Notes: generated by a model from the sequence alone, not told the origin. Shown: positions 11,849-21,445, counted from the first letter of the stretch. The stretch: 64,000 nucleotides of DNA from Bradyrhizobium sp. AZCC 2176 (GCF_036924645.1 NZ_JAZHRX010000001.1:2728001-2792000), one strand, 5' to 3'. Numbers and translations are program-made.

Positions 11849-11989
11849 TTTCGTCTCCTGTATTTGCCGGCGTATTGGCCGCAGGACCGCAAGGGCCGCG
11901 GCGTCGCTGACGCCATTTCCGAAAACTAGTCGCGCCGGCGCGGGATTAGGTTCAAACCGGCCCTTTCCGCCGCGCTCAGGCGCGGCGGC

Positions 11990-13129
11990 TCAGGTACGAC
12001 GCTTCACTTGGCCGGATTCCACGTCGAAAATCTCGCCGGCCGCGCCGATGTCGACGAAGCCGGCCGGATCGGCGCCGGTCATCCAGACCTGCGCGCCGAG
12101 CTTGGCGAGTTCATCGAACAGCGCCTTGCGCCTGTTGGGATCGAGATGCGCGACGACCTCGTCGAGCAGCAGCAGCGGCACGATGCCGGTCATTTCGGCA
12201 ACGAGAGTGGCATGGGCCAGCACCAGCCCGATCAGAAGTGCCTTCTGTTCGCCGGTGGAGGCGTCGCGCGCCGGCATGTTCTTCGGCGCATAGACCACCT
12301 GGAAATCGGTGAGGTGGGGACCGTCCAGCGTGCGGCCGGCCGCGGCGTCGCGCGCGCGGCTCGCACGCAGGATCTCGCGGTAGCGATCCTCGACCGCGGT
12401 TGCGGATTCATTGACCAATGCGTTTTCCATCCAGCCGTCGAGCATGATCTGCGCTGACGGAAAGGCGGAAGCCTGCCCACGTTCGCGCAGCATCGCCGCC
12501 AGTCGCGTCACCGTTTGTCCACGAGTCGCGGCGACCGCAACCGCAAGCTCGGCGGTTTCGCGCTCGATCGCATCGCACCAATGGTCGTCATAGTTGCGCA
12601 CTTCTAACAGGCGGTTGCGCGAGCGCAGCGATCGCTCCAGCGCCGAGACGCGGCTGGAATGTTCGCTGTCGATCGCCAGCACCAGCCGATCGAAGAAGCG
12701 CCGCCGTTCGGACGCCGCGCCGAGGAATAGCCCGTCCATGGCGGGCGTCAGCCACACCATGCGCAGATGGTCGCCAAAGGCGGTTGCCGAGCTCACGGGC
12801 TCGCGGTCGATCCGGCAGCGCCGGCTGGTTGACGCCGCCTCCGCGGCCGGCGCATCGATACCGGTGCCGAGCGTGGCAAGCCCCAGCGCGCCCTCGACCT
12901 CGGCCGACACCGCCCATGAGCCGTCGCCCTGGTTGTCCGCGACATCCTCCAGCGTCGCGCGCCGCAGGCCGCGGCCAGGCGAGAGAAACGAGATCGCCTC
13001 CAGACAATTGGTCTTGCCGGCACCGTTCGGCCCGACCAGCACCACGACATCACCGCGCGTCTGCACGCTTCCCGCGCGGTAATTGCGGAAATGCGTGAGA
13101 TTGAGGCGATGGATGCGCGAGGGGGTCAT
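11990..13129 (-). CDS. recF: DNA replication and repair protein RecF
   Basis: This is a 379-residue SMC-like ATPase that loads RecA onto gapped DNA with RecO and RecR. Walker A is GPNGAGKTN (about 33-41), the ABC-type signature is STGEQKALLIGL, and Walker B is PLLLLDEVVAHLD, the order and spacing expected for RecF. The N-terminus (RIHRLNLTHFRNYRAG) is the canonical RecF opening. The ATG at 13129 lies 76 bp downstream of the dnaN stop, consistent with a dnaA-dnaN-recF block. Confidence 0.96.
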   Translation of the reverse strand: MTPSRIHRLNLTHFRNYRAGSVQTRGDVVVLVGPNGAGKTNCLEAISFLSPGRGLRRATLEDVADNQGDGSWAVSAEVEGALGLATLGTGIDAPAAEAASTSRRCRIDREPVSSATAFGDHLRMVWLTPAMDGLFLGAASERRRFFDRLVLAIDSEHSSRVSALERSLRSRNRLLEVRNYDDHWCDAIERETAELAVAVAATRGQTVTRLAAMLRERGQASAFPSAQIMLDGWMENALVNESATAVEDRYREILRASRARDAAAGRTLDGPHLTDFQVVYAPKNMPARDASTGEQKALLIGLVLAHATLVAEMTGIVPLLLLDEVVAHLDPNRRKALFDELAKLGAQVWMTGADPAGFVDIGAAGEIFDVESGQVKRRT

Positions 13130-13205
13130 TAGGGCAGCGTCGGTCTTTTCTTCGCCTCTCCCACAAGGGGAGAGGGAGAATCGGGGTCCGTGTCGCCAGA
13201 AACCG

Positions 13206-14324
13206 TCACACCCGCATCGGCATCAGCACATACAGTGCGCCCTTGCTGTCCTTGTCCTGCACCAGCGTTGGCGAGCCGGGGTCGGCGAGGCGCAGCACGG
13301 CGACTTCGCCCTCGATCTGGGCGGCGATGTCGAGCAGGTAGCGCGAGTTGAAGCCGATATCGAGGGCATCGGAGGCGTATTCGACTTCCAGTTCTTCGGT
13401 GGCGCTGCCGGAATCCGGATTGGTCACCGACAGCACCAGCTTGCCCGAAGACAATGCGAGTTTCACGGCGCGGCCGCGCTCGCTGGAAATGGTCGAGACG
13501 CGGTCGACCGCTGCCTCAAAGTCCTTCTTGTCGACGACCAGCTCCTTGTCATTATTCTGCGGAATGACGCGGCCGTAATCCGGAAAAGTTCCGTCGATCA
13601 GTTTCGAGGTCAGCACGACGTTGCCGAGTGTGAAGCGGATCTTGCCTTGCGACAGCTCGATTTTGACTTCGGCCTCGTTGTCCTCGATCAGCCGCTGCAC
13701 CTCGCCGACGGTCTTGCGCGGCACGATCACGCCGGGCATGCCGGTGGCGCCGGAGGGCAGCGCCAGGTCGATCTGCGCCAGCCGATGCCCGTCGGTCGCT
13801 ACCCCGCGCAGCGTTGCGGCCTTGGCGCTGCCGGCCGTGTGCAGATAGATGCCGTTGAGGTAGTAGCGGGTCTCTTCGGTCGAGATCGCAAACTGCGTGC
13901 GGTCGATCAGCCGCTTGACGTCGGCAGCCGCAAGCGAGAACGAGTGCGTCATGTCGCCGGCGGCGAGGTCCGGGAAGTCGCTTTCGGGCAGGGTCTGCAG
14001 TGTGAAGCGCGAGCGGCCGGCGCGGATCGCCATCACCGAACGGTCGCCGTCGGCTTCCAGCACGATCTGCGCGCCATCGGGCAGTTTGCGGACGATGTCG
14101 TAGAACATGTGCGCCGGCACGGTGGTGGAGCCGCCGGTCGCGGTTTCCGCCGCCAGCGTTTCGGTCACCTCCAGGTCGAGGTCGGTCGCCTTCAGCGACA
14201 GCCTGGCGTTTTCGGCGCGGACCAGCACGTTGCCGAGGATCGGGATGGTGTTGCGGCGCTCGACCACACGATGGACGTGGCCCAGTGATTTCAGCAGTTG
14301 CGCGCGTTCGACGGTGACCTTCAT
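13206..14324 (-). CDS. dnaN: DNA polymerase III sliding clamp, beta subunit
   Basis: At 372 residues this is a standard-length beta clamp, which forms the dimeric ring that tethers Pol III. It opens MKVTVERAQLLKSLGHVHRVVERRNTIPIL and contains three repeated clamp folds. The C-terminus (LVLMPMRV-like, here YVLMPMRV) is the conserved clamp end. It is separated from dnaA by 261 bp that contain the dnaA terminator, so it probably has its own promoter. Confidence 0.97.
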   Translation of the reverse strand: MKVTVERAQLLKSLGHVHRVVERRNTIPILGNVLVRAENARLSLKATDLDLEVTETLAAETATGGSTTVPAHMFYDIVRKLPDGAQIVLEADGDRSVMAIRAGRSRFTLQTLPESDFPDLAAGDMTHSFSLAAADVKRLIDRTQFAISTEETRYYLNGIYLHTAGSAKAATLRGVATDGHRLAQIDLALPSGATGMPGVIVPRKTVGEVQRLIEDNEAEVKIELSQGKIRFTLGNVVLTSKLIDGTFPDYGRVIPQNNDKELVVDKKDFEAAVDRVSTISSERGRAVKLALSSGKLVLSVTNPDSGSATEELEVEYASDALDIGFNSRYLLDIAAQIEGEVAVLRLADPGSPTLVQDKDSKGALYVLMPMRV

Positions 14325-14514
14325 TGCAATACCCGCCAGAGATGGAAAAGCCGGGCGGCCTGTAAAGGCAGCGCCGCGGCATTGGAAACCCGAAAAGCCG
14401 GATCAGGATCGGATTTGATCAAACCCCCGGGGGGACCGCAAGGTGGCGCGGATGGGGCGCCGGTGCAAGGGAGACGGCACCCCGTTCCCCACTTTTGCGG
14501 CAGAAAATGGCGGC

Positions 14515-14550
14515 AGAAAAAAATTCTCCCGCCCTGATCAGGGCGGGAGA
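14515..14550 (-). terminator. Rho-independent terminator of dnaA
   Basis: Positions 14525-14537 and 14538-14550 are perfect 13-base inverted arms (TCTCCCGCCCTGA / TCAGGGCGGGAGA). Read on the minus strand, the stem is followed by AATTTTTTT. It begins 35 bp after the dnaA stop and so uncouples dnaA from dnaN. Confidence 0.85.
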
Positions 14551-14585
14551 GGCTGGGGAGGAGCCAGATCCTGTTCCTGCCGCCA

Positions 14586-16016
14586 CTATTCCTGCAATTG
14601 CCGCTTCAGCGACTCGACCTCTTCGGACAGCGCGATATCCCGGGCCACCAGTGCCTCGATCTTGCGCACGGCGTGCAGCACCGTGGTGTGGTCGCGCCCG
14701 CCGAACCGGCGGCCGATCTCGGGCAGCGAGCGCAGCGTCAGCGTCTTCGCCAGATACATCGCGACCTGACGCGGCCGGACCACGTTTGCCGTCCGCCGCG
14801 ACGAGAGCAGGTCCGAACGGCTGACATTGTATTGCCGGGCGACCACCCGCTGGATGTCCTCGATCTTGATCCGCTTCGGCTCCTGCGGACGGATCAGGTC
14901 GCGCACCTCGCGCTCGGCCATTTCCAGCGTCACCGGCTGGGCGTTGAGCTTGGAATGGGCGAGCAGGCGGTTGATAGCGCCTTCGAGGTCGCGGCCGTTA
15001 TGGGTGATGGTGCGCGCCAGATAGTCCAGCACCGCCTCCGGAACGTCGAAGCTCGCGTGATGAGCGCGGGCGGCTGCCACGCGCGATTTCAGGATTCCGA
15101 GCCGCAGTTCTTCGCCGAGCGAACCCATCTCCACGACAAGGCCACCGGCCAGCCGCGAGCGCACGCGATCGTCGAGGCTCTCGAGGTCGGACGGCGGACG
15201 GTCGGCGGCGATCACCACCTGGCGTCCGGCATCGATCAGCGCATTCAGCGTGTGGCAGAACTCGGCCTGGGTCGACTTGCCCTGCAGGAACTGCAGATCG
15301 TCAATGACAAGCACGTCGATGCCGCGCAGCGCCTCCTTGAACGCCAGCGCCGTCTGCGTCTTCAGCGCGGCGACGAAGCCGTACATGAACTTCTCGGCGG
15401 TGAGATACAGCACCTTGCGCTCGCTGCCGGAATTGCCGGCCCACGTCACCGCCTGCAGCAGATGGGTTTTGCCGAGGCCGACGCCGGCGTGAATGTAGAG
15501 CGGGTTGAACATCACGGGATCGCCGCGGCGCCCTTCGGCGACCTGGCGTGCGGCCGCATGCGCCAGCGTGTTGGAGCGGCCGATCACGAAGCTTGCAAAG
15601 GTCAGGCGCGGGTCGAGCGGCGAACCGCCGAGCGCGTCATGGCTGGCGGATACCGGCGCGGTAGCAGTCGCGCGCAATTCAGGCGCGGGCCGGCCATTGG
15701 CCTGCTCGATGCGGCGCTGATCGGCCGGTGCGGTGACTTCCTTGGCGGGTGCGGCGTTGCGCATCGCCGTGCGCACGGTGAGGTCGATGCGGTGCACTTC
15801 CGGCATCTCGGCCTGCCAGCAGGTCAGGACGCGATCGGCGTAATGCGCCTGGATCCAGCTCTTGAGGAACCGGGTCGGCACCGACAGATGCACGCTCTCG
15901 TCCTGCACGCCTTCCAGATCCATGCGCGCAAACCAACTCGTGTAGACATCCTCGCCCACACTCGTCCGCAACCGCCCCTTCACGCGCGACCAGCGATCCT
16001 GTTCCATATTTGTCAT
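14586..16016 (-). CDS. dnaA: Chromosomal replication initiator protein DnaA
   Basis: The 476-residue initiator has domain I at about 1-85, a variable proline/alanine-rich domain II, an AAA+ domain III with Walker [13 protein letters not shown] and Walker [14 protein letters not shown], and DNA-binding domain IV. The DnaA signature [15 protein letters not shown] is close to the C-terminus. ATP-DnaA melts oriC at TTATCCACA boxes and often represses its own gene. An internal ATG three codons downstream (16007) is an alternative start. A long leader region upstream contains one perfect DnaA box. Confidence 0.98.
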   Translation of the reverse strand: MTNMEQDRWSRVKGRLRTSVGEDVYTSWFARMDLEGVQDESVHLSVPTRFLKSWIQAHYADRVLTCWQAEMPEVHRIDLTVRTAMRNAAPAKEVTAPADQRRIEQANGRPAPELRATATAPVSASHDALGGSPLDPRLTFASFVIGRSNTLAHAAARQVAEGRRGDPVMFNPLYIHAGVGLGKTHLLQAVTWAGNSGSERKVLYLTAEKFMYGFVAALKTQTALAFKEALRGIDVLVIDDLQFLQGKSTQAEFCHTLNALIDAGRQVVIAADRPPSDLESLDDRVRSRLAGGLVVEMGSLGEELRLGILKSRVAAARAHHASFDVPEAVLDYLARTITHNGRDLEGAINRLLAHSKLNAQPVTLEMAEREVRDLIRPQEPKRIKIEDIQRVVARQYNVSRSDLLSSRRTANVVRPRQVAMYLAKTLTLRSLPEIGRRFGGRDHTTVLHAVRKIEALVARDIALSEEVESLKRQLQE

Positions 16017-16892
16017 TGCCTGAGAACTTTTCTGAATGAGTAATGATGTTTTTACGAAACGACTGACAGGCTGCCTTGCAGGTTTTCTGCCAGACGCGAC
16101 CTCGACGCGCGGCTTCAGCCACCACCAGGCATGGATCAGGCGTTCGGCGGAATCGCCGCTTGCTCAGATCAAAGGCTGGATGGGTGAGAGGCTACCGCGA
16201 GGTCAGCGCGTACTCGACGGTCTGCCCGGAGTTCGCGTAGGAGGTCGGTTGGAAACGTTGTTCAGGGATTCAGAAGCGGTTTCGATGGAAATGAGCGTGC
16301 CGAATGTCGCGTTGATTCCGTAAAGCATAGTACCTCCCCCTCTCGCCGCGAGAACGCGCGGCGAGCAATCAGATCACCAGTGTTTTCAAAGCCAGTCTGC
16401 CGCTACCGAACATCCGCTTGCTCGACCGCTGCGCCGCCGCGTACCTCAGTCTGTCGTCTTCAACACGTTCACGCGCTCCGCGTTCCCAATCGTTGCATCG
16501 TCGGTAAGCATCTCATTCCCCTTGTCCGGAGCGCGCTTGATACGTGAGCGCCACGCCGGGAAATTTAGACACAGAACAGCCGTTCTCATATTGCTATGAG
16601 TTACCAACTCAGCTTCGCTTGGAAAGCGTCGCTAACGCGCACACCGCCGCCGATTTGCACGTCCGTTCTTGGGTCTCATACCGCGCTGGTCAGGAGAGCC
16701 TTGAGCGTCGCGAACGAGTAACAAATACACCAAGCGCGATTTCTGACAATCCGTGATTCGTCGTCGTTGCCCGACTCTTCGGCTGTGTTGCAACGCTGCA
16801 ATTGCGATACTCCACACCAAGTTTTTGAATCAGCGCGCAGAATCGCGCGGCGCCGACGCGCGTGACAATTTTCGCTGCACTCGCAAAATTTT

Positions 16893-16907
16893 TTAAGAAA
16901 CCGTTAC
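16893..16907. promoter_or_regulatory. CtrA-like site
   Basis: TTAA, seven bases, TTAC: one mismatch from the CtrA full site TTAA-N7-TTAA. It lies about 880 bp upstream of dnaA and 46 bp from the DnaA box. Short motif; chance occurrence is possible, although the setting is apt. Confidence 0.35.
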
Positions 16908-16952
16908 AATCGTGGTTACCGGGGCCAATTTTCAAAACGCTTGTGCTCGCTA

Positions 16953-16961
16953 TGTGGATAA
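16953..16961 (-). promoter_or_regulatory. Perfect DnaA box
   Basis: TGTGGATAA on the plus strand is TTATCCACA on the minus strand, an exact match to the high-affinity DnaA box. It is the only perfect copy I see upstream of dnaA. DnaA autoregulation or titration is the simplest role. Confidence 0.6.
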
Positions 16962-17097
16962 GTGATTAGCGAGACGAAGTTTTTCGGAATTGTTTTTCAG
17001 GGTAACCCTGCGCGGCAGTGATCTGGGCGGAAGAAGCTGGCGTCGGATTGGTCGGCCGCTGCGGCCGCGCTTCTCGCAACTGCGCATAGCAACGCCG

Positions 17098-17183
17098 GTG
17101 CAATAAATTGCACGCCGTAAAATTACGGGCGTTAGAAATGTGACACGTAAGTCGGTGTTCAGCAACGGGACAATTGAATTGTC
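17098..17183. promoter_or_regulatory. Cluster of three short palindromes between dnaA and rpsT
   Basis: Three perfect inverted repeats lie within 86 bp: GTGCAAT-AA-ATTGCAC (17098-17113), CCGTAA-AA-TTACGG (17115-17128) and GACAATT-G-AATTGTC (17169-17183). They look like protein-binding sites more than terminators because they lack T-tracts. The bound factor is unknown. Confidence 0.45.
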
Positions 17184-17290
17184 ACAGTCGCTCGAGAGTG
17201 AAGCCTTTCAGTGTGAGCCCGAAATGCAACAGGATGCAGGTGCGTGGTGAAGTGGATTTTGGGTTCGCGCGCGCACGTCCCCGGCGTGAC

Positions 17291-17323
17291 AGAAAAAGAA
17301 AAGCCCGGCGAAGCCGGGCTTTT
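17291..17323 (-). terminator. Rho-independent terminator of rpsT
   Basis: Arms AAAAGCCCGGC (17299-17309) and GCCGGGCTTTT (17313-17323) flank a GAA loop. On the minus strand the stem is followed by a T-rich tract interrupted by a C. It starts 24 bp after the rpsT stop. Confidence 0.9.
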
Positions 17324-17346
17324 GACGAATATCTATTTCTGTCAGT

Positions 17347-17613
17347 TCACTTCGCGAGCTTGGCGATCGCGTGCGACAGGCGCGAAACCTTCCGGCTCGC
17401 ATTGTTCTTGTGAATGATGTTGCGCTGCGCGGCTTGCATCAGTTCCGGTTCCGCGCGCTTCATCGCTTCCAGCGCGGCGTTACGATCGCCGCTCTTGATC
17501 GCTTCCTCGACGGTGCGGACCGCGCCGCGCATCTGCGTGCGGCGCGACTTGTTGACGATGGTGCGGCGCGCAATCTTGCGGGTCGCCTTTTTGGCGGAAG
17601 TGGTATTGGCCAT
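17347..17613 (-). CDS. rpsT: 30S ribosomal protein S20
   Basis: This is an 88-residue, lysine/arginine-rich helical protein starting [17 protein letters not shown] and ending in [10 protein letters not shown], the size and composition of S20, which binds 16S rRNA early in 30S assembly. It has its own strong terminator. Its position upstream of dnaA on the same strand is typical of rhizobia and relatives. Confidence 0.97.
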   Translation of the reverse strand: MANTTSAKKATRKIARRTIVNKSRRTQMRGAVRTVEEAIKSGDRNAALEAMKRAEPELMQAAQRNIIHKNNASRKVSRLSHAIAKLAK

Positions 17614-17984
17614 GTTCTCAACTATCCTTCGGCTGTCATCGCTCGGGTGGTCGGGCTTGAGCGCGCCGGCCGTTCAAATTGCGTGATCGACGCTGGTTGT
17701 GTTTTCCAGGGTGTTCTGACGTAGCCGTTCTTGAGGATGCCATGGACGGAAGCCAAATTACTCCCGAGAGCGGCGCTGCTCAAAGAACAGCGGCGGCGGG
17801 ATTGCGCCCGCCGCCATTGGGGGTCTTATAGAGGGCGCGTCCGGCACCGTCAACGCTTTCCGCCCTACCCGAAAGGCCGGGAAGGGGGCGAAAATGGCCT
17901 GCAAGGTGCTGATGAGGTTGAATTTCCGGGGTGCCCCCGGTATTGGCTGACGGCCTTTTGGGGCGATAGATATTAAGGTGACGC
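17614..17984. other. Intergenic region with an isolated hairpin
   Basis: Between the divergent rpsT and small membrane-protein genes I see no gene. Positions 17802-17810 and 17817-17825 form a perfect 9-base GC stem (GGCGGCGGG / CCCGCCGCC) with a 6-base loop. It is not followed by a T-tract on either strand, and no gene immediately upstream explains it. It could be a leftover terminator from a gene lost between rpsT and 17985, but that is inference. Confidence 0.4.
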
Positions 17985-18302
17985 ATGATCCGCGGTTTTT
18001 TCCGGCTAATCGGCCTGCTGCTCCTGGCCGGCGGATTCATCTTCATGGTCTATGACGGCGCCCGTTTCGTCGCCGACCAGACCCTGCGTTTCACCCGTTT
18101 CGGACAGTTCTGGAACGACATCCATCAGTCCAGCCAGCTTGCGTTCCGGACCTGGGTCGAGGGTACCGCGCCCTGGCTCTGGAACAGCGTGGTCAAGGTC
18201 CTGCTTGATCAGCCGGTTTTCGCCGTGCTGGGCGTGGTCGGCATTCTGCTCATGATCCTGTTCCGGCCCCGCAAGCCGCTGATCGGCTATTCGCGGGACT
18301 GA
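17985..18302 (+). CDS. Small two-helix membrane protein, unknown function
   Basis: The 105-residue protein has one hydrophobic helix at about 7-24 (LIGLLLLAGGFIFMVYDG) and another at about 78-93 (AVLGVVGILLMILF), separated by an aromatic soluble segment. It ends in a basic tail (RPRKPLIGYSRD). The arrangement and codon use look like a real gene, with AAGGTG before the ATG, but I do not recognise a characterised family. It is followed 135 bp later by msrA on the same strand. Confidence 0.7.
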   Translation: MIRGFFRLIGLLLLAGGFIFMVYDGARFVADQTLRFTRFGQFWNDIHQSSQLAFRTWVEGTAPWLWNSVVKVLLDQPVFAVLGVVGILLMILFRPRKPLIGYSRD

Positions 18303-18360
18303 CCGGAGGGCCTGCCGCGCTCCAGGGGCTGCGTAACAGGGCTGCGGCCTCCGGCGTAAA

Positions 18361-18383
18361 GACTTATATAGAATATAGAAGTC
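18361..18383. promoter_or_regulatory. Inverted repeat upstream of msrA
   Basis: GACTTATATA, a 3-base loop, then TATAGAAGTC: ten-base arms with one mismatch, about 55 bp before the msrA start in otherwise GC-rich DNA. The TATATA core could also serve as a -10 element, so this may be an operator overlapping the promoter. Confidence 0.4.
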
Positions 18384-18437
18384 CAACTGGCAGATGCCGT
18401 AGCCTGCGTCGGCCGATGTCACGCCTGGAGGTACTCC

Positions 18438-19091
18438 ATGTTCATGCGCAAGACCACCGCGTTGCCGAGTGCAGCCGAAGCGCTGCCGGGACGTGCCAGC
18501 CCGATCCCGACCGCCACCACGCATTTCGTCAACGGCCGCAAGCTGCAGCCGCCCTATCCCGCTGGCCTCGAGCAGGCGGTGTTTGGCCTCGGCTGCTTCT
18601 GGGGCGCCGAGCGCAAGTTCTGGGAACTCGGTGACGGCATCTATGCGACCGCCGTCGGCTATGCCGGCGGACATACGCCCAATCCGACCTATGAAGAGGT
18701 CTGTTCGGGCCGCACCGGTCATACCGAAGCTGTGCTGGTCGTGTTCGATCCGAAGAAGATCTCTTACGAGCAGCTCCTGAAGACGTTCTGGGAAAATCAC
18801 AACCCGACGCAGGGCATGCGCCAGGGCAACGATGTCGGCACCCAGTATCGCTCGGCAATCTACACCTTCGGCGATGCGCAGCGCCAGGCTGCCGACGCGT
18901 CGAAGGCAACTTACCAGAAGGCGCTTTCCGCCAAGGGTCTCGGTGCCATCACCACCGAGATCGCGCCGTCGGGCGAATTCTATTACGCCGAGGACTATCA
19001 TCAGCAATATCTCGCCAAGAACCCGGCGGGCTATTGCGGACTGGGAGGCACCGGCGTGTCGTGCCCGATCGGCGTCGGCGTGAGTGCCTGA
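18438..19091 (+). CDS. msrA: Peptide-methionine (S)-S-oxide reductase
   Basis: This 217-residue enzyme repairs oxidised methionine using thioredoxin-derived electrons. The catalytic motif GCFWGAE has its nucleophilic Cys at residue 53. The C-terminal [15 protein letters not shown] supplies the resolving cysteines. GYAGG and [12 protein letters not shown] are further family blocks. The N-terminal 45 residues are longer than in minimal MsrA but not hydrophobic enough for a clear signal peptide. A GGAGG site precedes the ATG. A GC hairpin at 19110-19136 follows the stop but lacks a T-run. Confidence 0.95.
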   Translation: MFMRKTTALPSAAEALPGRASPIPTATTHFVNGRKLQPPYPAGLEQAVFGLGCFWGAERKFWELGDGIYATAVGYAGGHTPNPTYEEVCSGRTGHTEAVLVVFDPKKISYEQLLKTFWENHNPTQGMRQGNDVGTQYRSAIYTFGDAQRQAADASKATYQKALSAKGLGAITTEIAPSGEFYYAEDYHQQYLAKNPAGYCGLGGTGVSCPIGVGVSA

Positions 19092-19231
19092 TCGGCTGCC
19101 TTCTTGTTTCCTCGCCCCGCAAACACGGGGGCGAGGGCGCCTCGTTCGCGCTACCCTGAATCGCAAAAAACCCTTTGTTAACCATACCCGGTGCAAGACT
19201 AGAGCTGTCTCGCTTTGAGGGATGGGCTCCG

Positions 19232-19972
19232 GTGCGGGTTGTGCGCGCGTTTCGAATACCGATCACTGCGATCATCACCGCGCTCGCTCTGTCGGGCTGC
19301 ATGCGCACGACCGGGCCGGTTGCGGTCACGCCGCAAGGCGATCTCGATTCAATGGCCTATGGCCACGCCAACAGCCCGCCGCCGCAGGCGGTTGCGGCCG
19401 ATTCCGGCGGCGGCGCCATCGGCGCGCTTCGCGCGGCCTTTGCCGCAGCACCAACCCCCATCGTCATGGCCGCACCCGCGGCCCATGTCGAATCCGCGCC
19501 CGTGCGACACGACGCGGCCTATCATCTCGATGCCGGCGACAGGCTGCGCGTCGTTATCTACGGTCAGGAAGGTCTGACCAATACCTACGCGATCGACGCC
19601 GGCGGCTCGATCACGATGCCGCTGATCGGTTCGGTGCCGGCGCGCGGCCGCACCACGGCCGGACTGGCGGCGGAGATATCAGCGAAGCTGCGCCGCGGCT
19701 TCATCAGGGAGCCGTCGGTCGCGGTGGAGATCGAAGCCTATCGGCCGTTCTTCATTCTCGGCGAAGTCGCAGCACCCGGGCAATATCCGTACGTGCCCAA
19801 CATGACGGTCGAGAGCGCGGTGGCGATCGCCGGCGGTTTTTCGCCGCGCGCCCTGCGCGATCGTGTCACGATCACGCATACCGACGCGTCGGGAACGGCG
19901 CGCTTCGTCGTTCCGCCCGGCAGCGCGATCAGTCCCGGCGACACCGTGCTCGTCAGCGAGCGCTGGTTCTAG
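19232..19972 (+). CDS. Polysaccharide export outer-membrane lipoprotein (Wza/BexD-like)
   Basis: I place the start at the GTG at 19232, with GAGGGA about ten bases upstream; this gives a short basic N-terminus and the lipobox ALALSGC. A longer form from 19175 is possible. The Poly_export domain begins at DAAYHLDAGDRLRVVIYGQEGL, followed by an SLBB-type region (FFILGEVAAPGQYPYVPNMT). Such proteins form the outer-membrane end of capsule or exopolysaccharide export. The expected partners (Wzc-type kinase, glycosyltransferases) are not nearby, so this is a stand-alone copy. Confidence 0.85.
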   Translation: MRVVRAFRIPITAIITALALSGCMRTTGPVAVTPQGDLDSMAYGHANSPPPQAVAADSGGGAIGALRAAFAAAPTPIVMAAPAAHVESAPVRHDAAYHLDAGDRLRVVIYGQEGLTNTYAIDAGGSITMPLIGSVPARGRTTAGLAAEISAKLRRGFIREPSVAVEIEAYRPFFILGEVAAPGQYPYVPNMTVESAVAIAGGFSPRALRDRVTITHTDASGTARFVVPPGSAISPGDTVLVSERWF

Positions 19973-20325
19973 GGCGTGAAGCCCTTCATCGAGCCGTCAT
20001 CTGAGTCAGTTCTTTTCTTGAGCATTTGTGTCAGGCAAATGCCTCGCATTTGACCAAGAAAATTCATCATCGGTTTCGCACCAGCGGAGGTCTGCGTTCT
20101 GCATCTAACTTGCAGTGGCGGACATGCGGCTTCGCACGTGTCTGGAAGTCTTTGTTGACGCCGGTGCATCGGCATCGAGCCGCTTTGGTTGCGATAAATT
20201 AGCGCTATGCGCTGACCGCATTCGAAACCTTATTCCAAGTTGCACTGCAGCGATGTAGAAGAACGACGTCCAAATCTAGGCGCGCCGGTTTGTTCGGTTA
20301 AGTGCCTGCAATCCGGAGTATGACC
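19973..20325. other. Intergenic region, nothing recognised
   Basis: About 350 bp between the export lipoprotein and the binding-protein gene. I see no terminator with a T-tract, no RNA gene and no convincing open frame. It presumably holds the promoter of the downstream binding protein. Confidence 0.5.
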
Positions 20326-21330
20326 ATGAACTATCATTTGCCGGTTCGCGTGGCGCGCGCGGCGACCGCGGCAGCGTTGCTCGCTTCCATCGCCGTGACG
20401 GCCTTGTGCGCCTCGTCGCATCAGGCATCGGCGGATTCCTATCCGAGCCGGCGCATCACCTTCGTCGTGCCCTATCCGGCGGGCGGCGCCACCGACGTCC
20501 TGGCCCGTTTGCTTGCCAACAAATTGTCGGAGTCATGGAAGCAGACCGTGCTCGTGGAGAACAAGTCGGGTGGCGGCGGCGTGGTCGGCAACGATTATGT
20601 GGCGAAGGCGCAGCCCGATGGATACACCGTGCTGGTCGGCATTACCCAGATCATTCAGGCGCCGAGCCTCGTTGCGAAGCTGCCCTACGATGTGTTCAAG
20701 GATCTCGCGCCCGTCACCCAGATCGCCTTGTCGACCATCGTTCTGACGGTCCCCGAGCAGCAGCCGATCAAGTCCGTCAAGGAACTGATCGACTATGCCA
20801 AGGCAAACCCCGGAAAGCCTTACGGCACCTTCGGCAACGCCACGACATCTCACCTCTACGGCGAATTGCTCAAGAAGACCGCCAATATCGACATGACCCA
20901 TGTCCCCTATCGCGGCTCGGCTCCTCTCACGAACGACCTGCTCGCCAACACCGTGACGTCGGCTTTCGTCGACCTGACCACGGCCAGCGCGCAAATCAAG
21001 GCGGGCAAGCTCAGGCCGTTGGCGGTTGGCGGCGAGAAGCGCAGGACCGCGTTGCCCGACGTGCCGACGATGGCCGAACTTGGTTACCCCGGTTTTGAGA
21101 TCGAAGGCTGGCTTGGCGTGTTCGTGCCCGCCGCAACGCCCAAGGAGATCGTGGCGAAGCTTTCCGAGGAACTCGCCCGCATCATCGCCTCGCCCGAGGG
21201 CGTCGCCGGGATCGAGACGCTCAGCCTCGTGCCGGTGGGCGGATCGGCCGAAACGTTCGAGAAAGTCCTGCGCCGCGATTACGAGCGGTGGGCCGATGTC
21301 GTAAAGGCAACCGGCGTCAAGGGCGAGTGA
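20326..21330 (+). CDS. Tricarboxylate-type (TctC/Bug) periplasmic binding protein
   Basis: I chose the ATG at 20326 because CGGAG lies eight bases upstream; a GTG at 20302 and an ATG at 20320 are in frame. The 334-residue product has a signal peptide (ALLASIAVTALCASSHQASA) and the Bug signatures YPSRRITFVVPYPAGGATDVLAR and NKSGGGGVVGNDYVAKAQPDG. These proteins bind carboxylates such as citrate or aromatic acids. No TctA/TctB membrane genes are adjacent, as is usual for the large orphan Bug families. The ligand is unknown. Confidence 0.9.
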   Translation: MNYHLPVRVARAATAAALLASIAVTALCASSHQASADSYPSRRITFVVPYPAGGATDVLARLLANKLSESWKQTVLVENKSGGGGVVGNDYVAKAQPDGYTVLVGITQIIQAPSLVAKLPYDVFKDLAPVTQIALSTIVLTVPEQQPIKSVKELIDYAKANPGKPYGTFGNATTSHLYGELLKKTANIDMTHVPYRGSAPLTNDLLANTVTSAFVDLTTASAQIKAGKLRPLAVGGEKRRTALPDVPTMAELGYPGFEIEGWLGVFVPAATPKEIVAKLSEELARIIASPEGVAGIETLSLVPVGGSAETFEKVLRRDYERWADVVKATGVKGE

Positions 21331-21364
21331 AGTAAGAGCAGCAAGCGTTGGCTTTAGCCACTTC

Positions 21365-21445
21365 CGTCATTCCGGGGCGTGCGATAGCACGAACCCGGAA
21401 TCTCGAGATTCCGGGCTCGATGCTGCGCATCGCCCCGGAATGACG
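21365..21445. repeat. Palindromic intergenic element, CGTCATTCCGGGG type
   Basis: The outer arms CGTCATTCCGGGGCG and CGCCCCGGAATGACG are perfect 15-base inverses. Inside is a 22-base perfect palindrome (21394-21415) centred on CTCGAG. A related element lies at 35192-35280. It sits between convergent genes, so it may form a bidirectional hairpin. Confidence 0.85.

Larger units (their letters stand above)
16017..17292. other. Long gene-free region upstream of dnaA
   Basis: I find no convincing gene in roughly 1.3 kb between dnaA and the rpsT terminator. Short open frames (for example 16036-16323 and 16544-16756) have no ribosome site or family-like sequence. From about 16850 to 17190 the DNA is visibly richer in A and T than its surroundings and concentrates a DnaA box, a CtrA-like site and three palindromes. 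It is most simply the dnaA regulatory region. A role in replication initiation is possible, but one DnaA box is not enough to call oriC. Confidence 0.6.

Noticed and set aside
13083..16043. Long plus-strand frames opposite dnaN (13083-14288) and dnaA (14598-16043)
   Set aside because: Both mirror essential genes with intact motifs and carry typical shadow composition.
16017..17292. Calling the dnaA upstream region the chromosomal origin
   Set aside because: Only one perfect DnaA box is present, and in many alphaproteobacteria the origin lies elsewhere (near hemE). GC-skew over the whole chromosome would be needed.
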